Below the pieces are notes generated by a model, which was given only the letters and a program-made list of their open reading frames with translations, was not told the origin of the DNA and ran no database searches. Shown in pieces: positions 1-13,146 of a stretch of DNA of 64,000 nt. The stretch is from Scedosporium boydii (Eukaryota; Ascomycota; Sordariomycetes; Microascales; Microascaceae). The stretch's first letter is position 1. Every line of letters starts with the position of its first letter. A program made the position numbers and the translations under genes. The stretch is from positions 154,207 through 218,206 of the forward strand of contig NJFT01000048.1 in NCBI GenBank assembly GCA_002221725.1. The letters run 5' to 3'.

Positions 1-1679
1 CATCACGAAACTGTTGCTGTTGTTCAGCATGAACGGCTCTAGCGTTTTCCTGCGGATTAATTAAATACGGCGGGGTCATAGACAGATGCCCTTATCGCTG
101 AGAGGAGGTACGAGGCAGTAGATGCCATCTAAGTTTTTCTCGCTTCTTTCTTTTTTCCCCCACCCCCCACATGAAGCTTCTGACGAAGCACTGTGAGACT
201 GCGTCATCGCGGCTGCTACCGAATATCCAGGCTATGACGGAAGAGAACGTCGAACCTTCCCCATCCTGCGAAGTACTGCATGTACACCGTAAACTCGGAA
301 AGTACAGGTTTTGATGTATCAAAACCGGTCATGCTTATACTTCGTGCCGGTTACCGAACGAGCACAGCCATACAGTAAGTAAAGCTGCGCTCAAGGCTCC
401 ATCCATGTTTTGATAGGTACTCAGTTGGAGGTTTGTCTGATCGGTAATGTGAGCGTCGACATTTGGATCGACCAGTGTGAACTTGTCATTTCTTGGCCGG
501 CTGTCACTGTCAACCACGCAGTCGAGATCCGGCGGACCTGGTTGCCAACATTTTTCTCCTTCCCACGCAGTAGGCTCAGCTGTCACTCTCTTTCTTGGGG
601 AAGAAACCAGCCTTACACAGCCTGCTACTGCATCCACCGTTTCCTCTCTCTTTCCGCCCCCGAGCGAGCTGCCCTCAATCCCTCTCTCGACCGTCACGTC
701 CCGGCAAAAGGTTGCCGTATCTCCGCGGCTTCCCCAGGATATTCCGGCATCCGGTCACCGGAACGCGGCCGGTACACAGAATCGTATGCGCCTTCCACTC
801 AATAACACCCCACTGAATATCGATATTGCTCAGATATCCTCCAGTTTTCTTTTCTCGTTTCTTCACAGCTCCCCCCACCTAGCTCATCACCGCCTTCTGC
901 TTCCTCCTTCCTACAACATGTGTAAACCTTGCCAATAAAGCCTCAAGCGAGACCGCTCACCGATATGATCAGACCAAAGCAATGCAGCAATGGTCAGAGC
1001 AGACTGTCAACGTGGCCAGGCTCTGATATCATACACTCACCCATCCACCAAACGGATCAAATCCCTTTCAACTTCTAATGTTGTCTGTAATGTGATATAT
1101 ACACAAAACGTTTCTCGCAAACTCGTATTTCACCACTCAAACTCCAGTGCATTTGAAAATACATTCTCTTTTCAGAACATGCAATGTGAATATGACGGGA
1201 TGCATTACTTCTCAAGCTCATTCGATGATGGACGCACTACAATGTGGAGAGAGGCTGAAAAAGAGAAAAAACCTCCATCTCCCGAGGAAATTCATAAGTA
1301 AAAAGAGTCTCGAGCCGATAAACCACGCGAGCGGAAAACAAAGGCCAGAATAAAATAACCTTAAACAAGAACAAGAGGGATGCATCGGACACGAGGATAG
1401 AGGAAAGAAAAACATACGTAAAAACTGGGCTCCAGGATGGGGGGAACCTTGTTTAAAAGAAGAAGAAAGCCTCAAGAAAAAGTTATGTCCTCCACGTTCA
1501 AAAATACGGGCCCATTATTTCATTTCCCAACTAATACACATGGAACATTTGAAAAAAGAACAAGAAGAAACTGGACGAGGAAAACACACATGGCGCCACG
1601 GGGCCTTGGTTCCTCCTCCACCTTCTCACGTTTCCCCCCATCCGAGCTTGCCGAGCAGAGTCGGAGCATGGTCCAAACT
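1..1679. other. Intergenic region and 3' flank of the Rom2-like gene
   Basis: No coding region with family resemblance or splice-supported continuation was seen on either strand. The open frames here are short and overlap each other in several frames. The right-hand part should contain the 3' UTR of the minus-strand exchange-factor gene that ends at 1680. Confidence 0.5.
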
Positions 1680-4600
1680 CTATGGCGAGCCAGGGACCGG
1701 CAGGAGTTCTGACCGTCTATTATTACTCTTCCAGAAGTCGATCGATTCGATGATATCTCCACCCCTCTCGTCTTCATATGCAAACAAAATCTGTAAGGAA
1801 AGATGTCAGTTAGTACGGCTCTTGCCGGATCCAACAATATAACAAGATGGTGAAGAAACTCACTTCATGAGTGCTGCTGTGAAGCATCCTAATGTTCTTG
1901 TGAGGCACAATATGCACCGCACCACTCTCAATATCCCTAAGCTCAATAAAATTGGGCTCGAAACCGAGGATCCAGGGATAGCTGAGCGCAAAGCTCTGCG
2001 GCGATCCCTCCCAGTCGATCCTCCACTCCGGCCTCGCTCGCCAACCGTGCTTGTTGACGAAGAACGAGAACTCCGAGTAGTTGAGCAAGAACTCTCCGTT
2101 GAGACGCTCGATGTGGATGGGCCTGACGCCTTCCTTGCGAGCCACAAAGTCGAGAGACGTGTCGGCCTGGTCCAGGAGGGACTGCGTCTCCAGCGTCTCC
2201 AGCGAGACAACCTCGAAGCCCTTGGGGCAAGCCACGCACAGCTTGGACTTGAGGAAGTGTATCGATGACGATTCGGCGGGGATGTAGCACTCCTTGAACG
2301 GCCGCAGCTCGTCTTGGCCGCCACCAAACATCTTCCCGAGACCCTTCTGCTTCTTCGTCTTCGCCATCGCGTCGTTGGGCTCGTAGACCTTGACCGTGGT
2401 CGAAAGCGCCGATGACTTGACAACGCACACGAGATGTCGTCCCAGGCAGATGCCCGCCTTGAAGAAGTTGCAGTGGCTCTGGATCTTCTTGGGCCGCCTC
2501 GCGAGTGCCGGCTCGTTGGGGTCGAGAGCTGAGAGGCTGTACGAGAGGAGAGACTTGTTCGACAAGACAAGGAGAAGCTGGTATTCCTCCAGGATCTCAA
2601 CCTGTGTCACGCTCGGCACTTCCAGCACTCTCTTAGGAGCAGCATCCCTGGCCTTGCGGTCTAATACGTAGATACCGTTATTCGTGCCGATAATGAGCTT
2701 CCTTGAGCCATCTACAAAATTTTCATGTTAGTTACTATATAGACTGTGTTTCCTACATGACGCCAGAGCGCCGCAAAGGGGAGAAAACTTACCAAACGGC
2801 GCAACACAGTTGACTTGGTTCGTGGCCACAAAGTAGCCGCTCGAGACGCCCGTCGTGTTAAAGAAGTCGGCACGAGCCCGCAGCCGTTGCTGCGAGTTGT
2901 CGATATACTCGAGCCACTTCTTACGCGCTGCCTGGTTCGAGGCATAGAGTGTAAGCTCGTAGCCATTCTTGCCGAGATGGCGGAATGTGATGGGCCAGCC
3001 TTCTCCCTTCTTGGAGTCCGTATTGTTGGTTCGTATCGATGGTATCAAGCTCGAAGAGGAGCGCTTGACGGCGCCCTGCTGCGGAATGACTTCATCCATT
3101 TCCTTGATGTCCAGGAGCTCCAGTGGAATCGGCTATCACATTGGTTTTCGTTAGTAACGTGATTAAACGATAAGAACTAGGGAGAGTTCTGCTTACCCTT
3201 CGATACGCCTTAATCTCCTCGCCCTTGCCAGCCTGCTTGATGCGCACCAGTAACACGGCGTGATCGAACAAAAACGCCGTAATCTCCGTAGGGTCAGTAG
3301 GCGACTTCTTAAACTGGCTCTTAAACACAAGTTCGCGCCCTTCCTCGGTAAGCCGAAGGTCGACCTTCTCGTTCGGCCGGAAACGGAGTTGTTCATGGAG
3401 ACGCCGCAGGTTGAAGCGATTCTCGGCCTTTCCGGATTCCTTGTTAACGCGGCTGAGAAGGTCTCGAATCATCGTCAGCACCTTGGGGATGTCGTCCTTA
3501 TCCGGGTTGTCCGGCTCCGTGTACTTAAGCACGTTCTCCAGAAGCAGTGGATAACGAGCCAACCTGGTCGTGGGTTTCGTCAGGTAACCGTTGAGCTCTA
3601 GCTTCCTCGACTCCTTCCTCCTCTCGATCTCGTCGACGAATTTGGCAAAGTACGTGTTACATGACCGCTCATTCTCAAACTCGAACTTAGCCTCTAGCTG
3701 TCTCGAACCGTACACGATGAAAGGCTCGAAGTACGGGACAAACTCGAGGAAGATGTCGGCGATATTGCGTACGACGGGGTTCTTTTGTTGCCTCTCCGTC
3801 AGAGACTTGGCGAAGCGGGAGCTGACCGTGTGAAGGCTGGGGTGGTCGATGATGTTGCTGAAGATGAGTTTCACCACCTTATCGCGGCGAGCGATCGGAA
3901 TAGGAGACACCTTGGACCGCAATGGAGCAATCCAGAAGTCGCGGAGATACTCCAGATCCTTGACGAAGTCTCGCTCCGTGTAACAAATCTCGGAAATAAC
4001 CTCCTGCCTCTTCTTCTCCCGCTCTCCCACGCTCTCGGCAATCTCCTTCGGCACCGAGTTGATCCACAGCTTCTGCTCGTCCGTTTGATCCACGTCATCC
4101 AGGTTAGTGTGGTCCTTCCTCAGGCCGGGCTGGATCTTGAGGTTCAGCCTGGAAACCTGCTCCAATCTACGGGGACAGGCGATTGAGTAGCACAGTTGAT
4201 CCCGCGTACACGTAGGCGAGTAGCACTCCGACAGGAGGACAAAAACACCATTCACGGGAGGCTTATCCTCAGGCTCTTCCATCAAGGTCTCTCGGAACTG
4301 GTAGATTTCATTGGACGAGTCTCGGAGTCGGTGCTCGTACGTAACGTCGTGGAAGAACTTCTGTGCGTCGAGGGAGCGACCGAGCAGGAGCGCGAGATTG
4401 CGGTCGGTGGTTCTGATAATATATGACAAGACATCTACAGCCTCAGCACCGCTGAAGGCATTCTTATATGTAAGTTCGTTCTTCGTTCGGTCGCCAACCA
4501 TAATCTTTCGTCGGAAGCATTCGGCAACTCGGGAGAGGAGGGCTGGGTAAACGAGAGGGGCTCGGATCTTCGCCGTGGGGGGACGTTCGCTATCAATGGA

Positions 4601-5686
4601 CTTGCTAGCGGATGATCGGCTATGCTGGTGCTGTGGTTGAGATGGGGCGGTTGGTGTGGAAGAAGTAGAAGTCCGTGTCGGCGTGGTCGCGATGACTGTA
4701 TCCGCCTCGGACGGTGTTATGGTGGGCGCCACAGTTGACGCCATGGACATCGTCCTATTGTTGTCATAGCCGGACGACGAGGCCATGCTAGCCGTCCTGG
4801 TTTGAGATCCAGGTGCGGCATATCCGCCGTGACCTCCACCACCCACGGACATGTATCCGTTGCCCTGAGAATCAGACGGAAACCTTCGGTTCGGAATCAC
4901 CCGCCCACTCATCGTTTGGTGAGGATCCCTATCTTGAGGGTGGTAACCGGTCATGGACATTGAGCGATCATCGCCGCGTTCCGGGACGACTCGGCCCTGA
5001 GCCGTAGTCCTCGCCGAGTTCGGGTTATAGGCATTGTATCGGGAGGGATTGGCGTGAGACTGGTAGGACGCGGGAGGAGGATGGTACATCTGCTGTCGCG
5101 AAGACGAGGCTAGAGACTGGGTTCGATAAGGGTCACCGTTCATCCCGGGCATCGGAGGCCCGCTGCCAGGATGGAACCGCTGCGTTGCTGCCCTTGGAGG
5201 ACCATACCCCTGAGGAGGACCGGGTCTGGATTCGAACCTAGGAGGAGGGACTCCTTGGGGCGGAGGCCTCCGTTGTTGCATGTATTGGAGAGCTTGGGGG
5301 GAGGGGATTTGATGGCCCCCTGAGACCGATCGGGGAGGAGGAGGATAGTAACCACCGGACATTTGGTCAGGGGGATACATCCGGTGCTGTTGGTCGGCAT
5401 ATTGGGAGGGATGGGGCGGGCGGGGAGGAGGCTGTCGGTGTATCTCAGGTCTGCCGCCAGACATGGTCGAATATGTAGACGTCATCGTATGGGTTCTATC
5501 ATCGGCGGACATCATCTGGGGCGGAGCGACAGAGGAGGTCATGGTATGCGATCGACCGGGGGGAGGGGCGGCGCCGAAGATGTTCGAGAAGGCAGCCTCC
5601 CGCTGGTAATTGGCCGATGAGTTTCCTCCATATTCTCGGGGACGATGCGGCGGACCTCGATCGGAAGGATGGTGGTAATCGGCCAT
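1680..5686 (-). CDS. rom2: Rho1 guanine nucleotide exchange factor (Rom1/Rom2 type)
   Basis: Exchange factor that should load GTP on Rho1 at the plasma membrane, feeding the cell-wall integrity pathway and glucan synthase. Four exons join in frame with introns at 3133-3196, 2712-2792 and 1791-1863, giving 1262 residues. The first ~370 residues are low-complexity, rich in Pro, Gly, Tyr, Ser and Gln. A DEP domain follows at about 380-470, then a DH (RhoGEF) domain at about 555-745 that opens with the ICYTERDFVKDL helix, a PH domain at about 775-915 and a C-terminal CNH (citron) domain at about 930-1225. This order and length match fungal Rom2. The start MADYHHPSD lies at 5684-5686, behind a polypyrimidine-rich leader. 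The last exon is supported by continuation of the reading frame after a CTTACAG acceptor, ending at TAG 1680-1682. Domain calls are by eye. The assignment to Rom2 rather than another CNH-type GEF rests on the DEP-DH-PH-CNH order. Confidence 0.93.
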
Positions 5687-7735
5687 GGTTGGTCTACGGT
5701 TGTCAGGAACAGGAAGAGAAAATCAGCATCTTGATTCCTTCTAGACTCGAAATGGTTGGCCACTCGGGCCCCGGTGCGATAAATTGCAGGCAAGGGGGGA
5801 TGATGGCTGAAAAGAGGTGAGGAGTAATAGGACAGGTAGAAGGAAAGAAAAGGACAAACAAAAAGAAAAGGAAGAAAAGGAAGAAAAGAAAAAAAGTAAA
5901 GAAAAGGAGACTCGAGGTCTATTGCCAAAGGGAGGAAGATGGAAGATAGAAAGAAAAAGCCAAAGGGGCAGGAATCGATGAGGGAGCCAAGACTAAGAAA
6001 ATGGTTGGATAGCCTAGGAGAATGATCCCATACCTTTAGATTAGGTCTGCCAAAGGCCCGGATTGAGGAGGGAGCAAGGGCAGCTGTGGCCTGGCTAGCT
6101 GCCCCAAACCTGGTGATACAACTCGCTTTGGAGAGCCAGAATTTCAGCCCAGATTTATTTCCAGATACAATATTCGTTGGTTCGAATTTCGAATTTGGGT
6201 CGAGAATTGATCACCGCAAGAAAGGGGCGGTTCGCGGCTGGGGTGGGATATTTTTTATTCTGTCCCCTTGGTCTCTCCCTTGATTTGGGAGGTGACGTTA
6301 TGTCGGGGGCCGCAGCGAAGTGTGCCTGGGCTTGGGCCAGGAGAGATTTCCCCCGTTTCGCTCTTTTTTTGGGCGCGCAGAAGGATCGACCTGACGGCAG
6401 ATTCGGGGGGCAGCTGTTAACCCTGACTCGTCTGTTCGGGGAAGGGAAAGCGGAGGCCTTGAAGGCGTCGGTCGGCGTCGATGGGCGAAGGGAGAGAGGT
6501 TGAGGGTTGGCGAGGGTTGATGGAGGCAATGGGCCGGCCAAGGGCAAAAGAGTCGGGAGTGTGATCTGGGAAGTGGAAATTGAGTTTACTGAGATTCCCA
6601 AAAAGTCTTGGAGGGTCACGATCGGCTTGGCCGCCCCTCAATCTCTTCAACGTTGGCTGCACGCTGCAACTTGGTTACTGCACAGTGACCTGGTCCAGCG
6701 TTTTGGTTGGCTGGTTAGGCTTTGAATTTAGGGGCGTGGGCCCTGGCTCAGAGCTGTGAGTTGCGTTCAGGGCTCTCGTGAGGCGGTGCGCCAGGCCAGG
6801 CCAGGCTTCGATAAGGCCCAGGGAGGCTGCCACCGCCTCAACCATGCTATATAAAGGAGCACCCTGGACCCGCAGTAGCGTAGCAGTGTCCAATGCAATT
6901 AATTTGAGAGTGACGTTCAAGGACATGCACTCATCAATCTACGGGGTGAAGACGACCTCAAATGTATGAGGCATTGATGGAGTACAGATAGTTTAGGCGT
7001 GGAAATAGGAACCTTTGACGTACAATAGCGCACCTACTTAGTCTATTGGAATCCATCCAGGAACCCAGTTACTCAGAGACGGCCTCGTTTGAAGCCTTTT
7101 AATAGTTTCGAGCGTCCCCTATTCTAAGAATGAAGATACCAATACACCACATCTAAAATATCAGTCAACGACTTGCAATTACCCCGATGATCTTGATATA
7201 TACAAACTTCCAAGAGACAAACACGGGGATAAGGATACAGAAATACAGAAATTCAGAGGGAAAAAACGGATTTAGAAATCAGAACAGCTAATACACCTAG
7301 ATTCGACAGCCATGTGTTTCCCCCGATCTAGCCTCACAGAGAACCAACCTTTCACAGGAAAATTAAGAGGGTTCAGTATGAAACCTCAAATCCATCAACT
7401 TCGAAATTGGAGCATACATACGTAATAGTTCACCTGCATTGGTGACCTCACTCCTTGACCCTGAAACCCGCCGAACAACCCGTGCATCACGTGAAGAGGA
7501 AACCTCCACGCTCCCAGGCGATCCACCATTGGAAAGCTGCAAGGAGATCCTGCTTACGTACTCACGCAGCAGATCCAAGTCCAAACTTGGAACCAAGCTT
7601 CAATGACACCAGGCATCCAGTAACAGCACTCCGCGATCCATCCAGCTCTCTTCGTTGCTGAATCCACCACCACCGAACCTCGTCCCGCGCCGATCGTGTC
7701 AGCTCCCTCCAAATCCGGATTCAAGATAGTACACG
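5687..7735. other. Intergenic region between two divergent genes
   Basis: This is the shared upstream region of the Rom2-like gene (-) and the V-ATPase gene (+). A purine-rich tract at about 5820-5960 reads as a C/T-rich leader for the minus-strand gene, a common feature of strongly expressed fungal promoters. A TATA-like element (CTATATAAAGG) sits near 6846-6856. No gene was recognised. Confidence 0.5.
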
Positions 7736-8795
7736 ATGGCGGACTCAGAGATGGCCCCCAAGTTCGCGCCCTTCGTGGGCATGGTACGGCCGTCCAAATC
7801 CCTCCTCCGACCCTCAAAGCTAGTCCTGCTTCCTTGTCAACCTCGACTTGCGAGCCTTGCGATATGGTCAAACTGCCAATCTGGGAGTCTGTGCTAACAA
7901 TATATAATGTTATGTATAGGCCGGCATCGCCGCAGCCATGACTTTTGGCAGTACGACTATCCCCCGCCCAGCCCCAATCCTCGTCACCGAGAGAAGCGCA
8001 AGAGCAGCTTCACTTGCGAGCAACGATGTTGCTCCAACAACTTCGAACCTTCAGCTAACGCACAATGACCTTGTTTCTAGCCATCGGCGCCGCCTACGGC
8101 ACAGCAAAGTCTGGAATCGGTATCGTCGGTGTCGGTACATTTAGACCAGACCTCATCATGAAGGTATACAGCAACCCTTGAGCTGGAAACGAAGCCCTCA
8201 CCCTTCCCGGTCAAGCGCGAGTATGCTGAAAGAATTTTGTTATGAAATCTAGTGTCTCGTCCCCGTCGTCATGGCCGGTATCATCGCTGTCTACGCCCTC
8301 GTCATCGCCGTCCTCATCGCCCAAGATCTCAACCCCCCATCCCAGGCAAACTACAGTCTCTTCAAGTACGTCCGCGCGTGGCCGAAGTCCTCTCTTTTCA
8401 GGAGAAACCTGTACCCTAAAGCGGGACAAACAAATTCGGCGAAAGCTCTTTATCTGATGCTAACTTGCGACTAAAAATTAGCGGTTTCATGCACCTCGCT
8501 GCGGGCCTCTCCGTCGGTTTAACAGGCCTCGCGGCTGGTTTCACCATCGGCAAGGTTGGTGACACGGGTGTCCGGGCTTATATGGAAGAGGGTAGGGTTT
8601 TTGTCGGCATGGTTCTCATTCTCATTTTCGGCGAAGTCTTGGGTCTATACGGGTATGGCGAGCCTCAACTCAAACCCCCCTGCTAGCCCTGTTGTTTCCT
8701 TCCTTTATGTATTCTTTCTGTGTGGGTGGTGAGCTAACATTTTTTCAAAAAGGCTCATCGTCGCTCTTATCCTCAACACGAAGAGCAAGGGTTGA
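7736..8795 (+). CDS. vma11: V-type proton ATPase subunit c' (proteolipid, Vma11)
   Basis: Proteolipid of the membrane Vo rotor that carries protons into the vacuole. Six exons with introns 7784-7919, 7951-8080, 8164-8252, 8366-8481 and 8653-8752 join to 162 residues. The tandem proteolipid hairpins are evident: [13 protein letters not shown] in the first half and [13 protein letters not shown] in the second. The proton-carrying glutamate lies in [13 protein letters not shown] (about E143). The C-terminus LILNTKSKG and the RPDLIMK loop favour subunit c' over subunit c (Vma3), which usually ends differently. Three of the five donors are GTACG-type rather than GTAAG or GTGAG, and the second exon is only 31 bp, so automatic prediction may miss it. 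The start ATG at 7736 opens a 16-codon first exon ([12 protein letters not shown]). Confidence 0.92.
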
Positions 8796-9419
8796 TACGT
8801 TCATCGGAATGTCAGAGTACGAGAAAACCTGCTCCAGGGAAACGCTCTTCCCCGCTACGCATATGGGCTCGAGTGGGAACCAAAGCATACTTATAATCAT
8901 TGCATTTTGGCAAAAGAAAAGATTGGGCGGGTTCATCCAACCATGCGAGGGGTCTAGGTCTTCAGTCTCCTCCCTGTTACCACTATTTTTTTGTATTGGG
9001 GGAACATGTAACGGCGTCACTGCGGAATGGGCATTGAGATTTTTTTTCTAGGGTTATTGATTTCCATTCAAACTTGTTGTTCTCTTAAAAACTTATCACC
9101 AAGAGCGACGACTTGGCATAATACAGGGCCTTTCCTTCCTTTTACATTGCCGTGAAACGACGAAATGCAGATGAGAACCCCGAAGAAGCAGAGTGAGTGT
9201 GAAACTATGGCTAAACTGACCTGACATAAAGAGATGATCCCTCGAATGCGAACCCTCAAAAAAACATTCAACGAGGACCTTGAGAGAAAAGAAGAGAAAT
9301 CAATCCTTATAACGCCGAAACCGAACCTAGGTGCATGATACGGACGAAGAAAGTCCTTCCTTCCTGAGCCTACTTCCCTTGAGCCACTCCGCGCGGCCTG
9401 AAAAACACACATCAAATGT
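8796..9419. other. Convergent intergenic region
   Basis: 3' flanks of the V-ATPase gene (+) and the unknown-function gene (-). No coding or RNA gene was seen. Confidence 0.5.
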
Positions 9420-10509
9420 TTAGAAAAGACGACCACTGATGCGCCTCATGAGGCCCTTGCGTTCGTCCCTGTCCATTTGCCTTCGGAATCGGGACCAGGA
9501 CCTTTCGCGCTGTTGCCAATCATTCATTTGAGCTGAACGACACCAAAACAATTAGCCTTTAACCTTAACCGGGGAAGATTGGTGCAGAAATGTAGAAGCC
9601 ACGCAAGCCTCCAAGATCACTTACAGAGGTACAAATCCCACCTCCGACTCTCACCAATAAGCGCCGCCTCCCTCTCTCTCGCCAGCCTCTCAGCCCTCGC
9701 CGTCCTCGCAGCCTCCTCGCCTACCAGATTTGGATCCTCATGTGGCCGGCCATCGCTGCTACGGAAGAAACTCTCAGCGCCGCTCAGACCGCTTCCGCTG
9801 TTGGTCCTGCTCATGCTGGAGCCGGGTCTGGCGTGCGACTCATGCTGCAGCTCCTCGGTGACGCGGTCGAGCATGAACTGTCGGTTGATGGAGGATCCGA
9901 CGCGGGAGTTGGCGGCGGCGACGCGGCGTTGGGCTACGCTGTGGTAGTGGCGGGTCGTGGGGTTGGCAGAGAAGGTAGACCAGGTCGGGATGCTGAAGGC
10001 GTTTAGGCTCGGCATCGGCAGGGGTGTCGTCGGTACGGGAGGAAGACCCCGGCGCTGGGGTTGGTGGTTGGAGGTGGCTCCATGGTGGGAGCTAGTGAGA
10101 TTGCGGGAGGAATCGGCTACCGCCGCCGAGTATGGAGGGGCGCTCTCGGTTATTGGCACGGTAGAATGGTAGGAGGGAGCTTCAGAGACTAATCGCGGAG
10201 GCAAAATGAAATAAACGTCAGTAAACTATATTTAGAATTCATGGATCGGCGGCGTCTGGGGTAAAGCGGAAAGTGTGGTGATGATGCTATGACCTCAATA
10301 AACCGCAGTCGGTTCAAAGTGCAACGGGGCCACACTGCCAGGCTGGCGAAGGGGGGGTCAAGTCTCTCTGAGTGAAAGCATTTACACGGGTTGGACATAT
10401 ACTAACCATACGACGGCGCTGCGGAGCGGATAGAGGCAGTTTCGAAGTCCTCGGCCGTCAAGGTATCGACTCCGGTTGCCAGATGTCTTGGGCCTGCGAA
10501 GGCAGTCAT
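9420..10509 (-). CDS. Protein of unknown function, 259 aa, basic Arg/Trp-rich C-terminus
   Basis: I do not recognise a named family. Three exons join in frame, with introns at 10189-10406 and 9533-9624, to 259 residues. It starts MTAFAGPRHL at 10507-10509 and ends at TAA 9420-9422. The N-terminal third is Ser/Pro/Tyr-rich with a repeated A-P-S-Y pattern (SAAPSYVSEAPSYHS). The middle is Pro-rich, then hydrophilic with Arg and Glu. The last exon encodes a compact, highly charged segment with repeated Trp and Arg (DWQQRERSWSRFRRQMDRDER). No signal peptide or membrane segment is evident. Such Ser/Pro-rich proteins with a conserved basic tail are common uncharacterised proteins in Sordariomycetes. 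The gene model is supported because both splices restore the frame; function is open. Confidence 0.72.
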
Positions 10510-13146
10510 GGTTGTCAAGGGCGGTTGCAAAAGATGCCAGGCAGGCAGAATACTGAGGTTGATAGGTGAGGCGGGGTACAGCAAGATGACGGGAGAAAGA
10601 GAGGAACAACGACGGAGAGCACGCGAGCAGAAATCACCATTTAACTCTCTTGACAAGAAGGTCGAGAGGGGATGTTGATGTTTAGAATCAAGGCAGGAAC
10701 AATGGGGAAGCAAGAGCACGTTTGTGAGTACGTGGGAGTTCGGGATTATTTATCCGTTCGTGATGTCGTCGAGATATATAGGGAAAGTGCGGTGGACGCA
10801 ACGATTTGGCAAGTCCAGTTTTCAAAAGCAGGTTTCAGTGTTGTCACGTTGAAGTAAACGGAACATGGGCAAAGGAAAAGCAAACGAACTAACAAGAAAC
10901 ATAAAAAAAGAAACTAAAAGGGGAGAAGGGGAGAGGGGGTACGAAAGAATAAAATAAAATAAAAAGGTTGAGCAACTTTATGTGTTCCTCCGAGGGGAGA
11001 AGTCAAGGTTGGGAGGTGGTCGTCCGACACAAATAATATGTGAGTACATACCAAGAACTGACAGTTGTCGTGGCAAATGTACCACTGGCTGCGGTCTTGC
11101 TACTTTCAGCTGGTCTTTCACGACAGTTTATGTGAGGAGCACGGTGTGAGCTAAACAGGATTCAGGGCAGTGCTGTTGCAGTTCCCACTTGGGATACGCA
11201 AGTCAGATGAAATATAGCGATTCTAACGCCCCAGCTACGGAGTTACGCCCCCTCTCTGAAGCTAAGCTGCATCTCGAAGACCATGCTTTCTAGTGTACGC
11301 ATCTGGTCTGGTGGGTACAAAGCCTCTTTGGTCGAAGCCAGTTAGTGGCCCGGATGGGGGAAGAAACGAGAAATAGACGGGCAGTTCGGCGAGCCAGTTA
11401 AAGATGCAACCCGGCTTCTCCTGCGGCCTGCATGCGTTGGCGGTGGAATGCTTTTGAGGGTTAGTGTTACCAAAGGATGATGGAGGGGAGGGGAGACTAT
11501 TGATAGGGTGCCAAGGCAGGTGGGGGAAGCATCACAACACTAGGTCTGAACTAGAATGGGGGCGGGTATGGTGGTAGAAGCATGGCAGAAGTAAGGGGAC
11601 TGACAGATAAGGTGGTGTAGGGCAAACGTCTGGGGGGGACGAGGATGCAGAAAGTGGGTGGGCTTGAGAACGGGAAAATGGGAATATATTTGGTGGTGCA
11701 GCGGTGCGCGTGCTACTCTAGAGTTGATAATGGGGAATTCTGATAGCCCCGTGTTCGGGAATCGGGATTCTGGCTGGGCGACCGGGCGTATCGCGGGAGG
11801 GATCAAATGACGGCCACTATCAGCGACATGTGAAGGTGGCTGGGACATGGAGACCCGGAGGGGGTTGGCATCGACCAAGATCCTCCACATTGTAGACTTT
11901 CTCGCCGAGACCTGGATTGCGCGATAAGTTCACAACAAGGCAGGTTTAGTGGAGGGACTAACATGGACGTCGTGCGAAACCGGGCATTCGCAAGCAACGA
12001 AGGAATCAAGATCTTGGCGGTGCGAGATTTCCTGCACGAGTCAAATAAGGGACAAAGTCTACGAGGCCCGCAGTGTCGCACTCAAAGCTTCTTGGAAGTG
12101 GAGACGAACAAAATCCGAGCCAGACCGGCTTCTCGGGGCAGTAGCGCGGCATAGTGTAAACGTACGAAATCTGGAAGGAACGAGTTGCCCAACGTGGGTT
12201 TGATGCAGGATGCACGACGTCGTGTACCTCGCTCCTTTCCCACACTAGCAAAGGCGGAAGGTAGCGAGGGAAGCCAGGAGACAGTTTAGTCCGAGTGAGG
12301 AAGCCCATTTGTGAGGAATCATTCCAAACACGACAAGTGCCACCCATCAACATCATAAAGTTCCATACGTGAGCAATAACCCAGATGCTCTTGGCGTTGT
12401 TGTTGTGTAAGTTTTGCGGGGTAGTTGTATGGCGCAGTGGCTACGCTACAAGTACTACACTACAATCTTTACACTATTGAACACACTGATTGTTGATCCT
12501 CGCCTCGACTGGCGCGTTGACCCTGGCAAGCGGGGATCTGTCAAGCCGTCCGAGCCTAAGATGGTACGAACTACGAAGCAGGCGAAGGTGTCTTTCCGGT
12601 TCCTGCTTGCGTCAGTCCTTTCATGGTTTAGGTCCAAGTTTTTGGCTGTCCAAGACGCAGACGAGGACGTTGGCTCTCACTTTATTAGTATTAGCTAAGC
12701 CGCCATTGGAACAATAAGTTTGAGGCGGGAAGGGACATCCGAGACAGACCCCTTCTCCTCTTCGTCTTCAACTTGTCGGTGAGGAAGAGGAAGGATTCCA
12801 TATCATCACTCGTGGGTTGGCACTGGGCGGTGACAAGCCATCATACGATGGACCTCGGGCCATGGTTGAAACAACGCACCTTACAACAGAAAGGCTTGCA
12901 CGATATGATAATGTCATCATCTACACTTTAGACAACTCAAAAGGTTAAAAAGAGGCACGAGACAGGACCACACGTCGCTCCCGCCCACCACCAGGCAAGC
13001 CTAACAAGCCACGCCCCAACGCCATTCGTCTCACGCGAATCTTCAACAACCTCTTACATGCCATTTCCACCACACCTCGCCCACCCTCCAACCCTTAAAA
13101 CGTCACCACGGCCAGACCTTTTTCATCACCCACTAAACCTTATCCC
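10510..13146. other. Gene-poor intergenic region
   Basis: About 2.6 kb with only short open frames that overlap on both strands and resemble nothing known. Upstream and 5' UTR of the minus-strand unknown gene lie at the left; the 3' flank of the SET-domain gene lies at the right. No tRNA or repeat was found. Confidence 0.45.

Noticed and set aside
12414..12698. 94-codon plus-strand frame in the 10.5-13.1 kb gap
   Set aside because: No family resemblance, overlapped by other frames on both strands, and no splice continuation.
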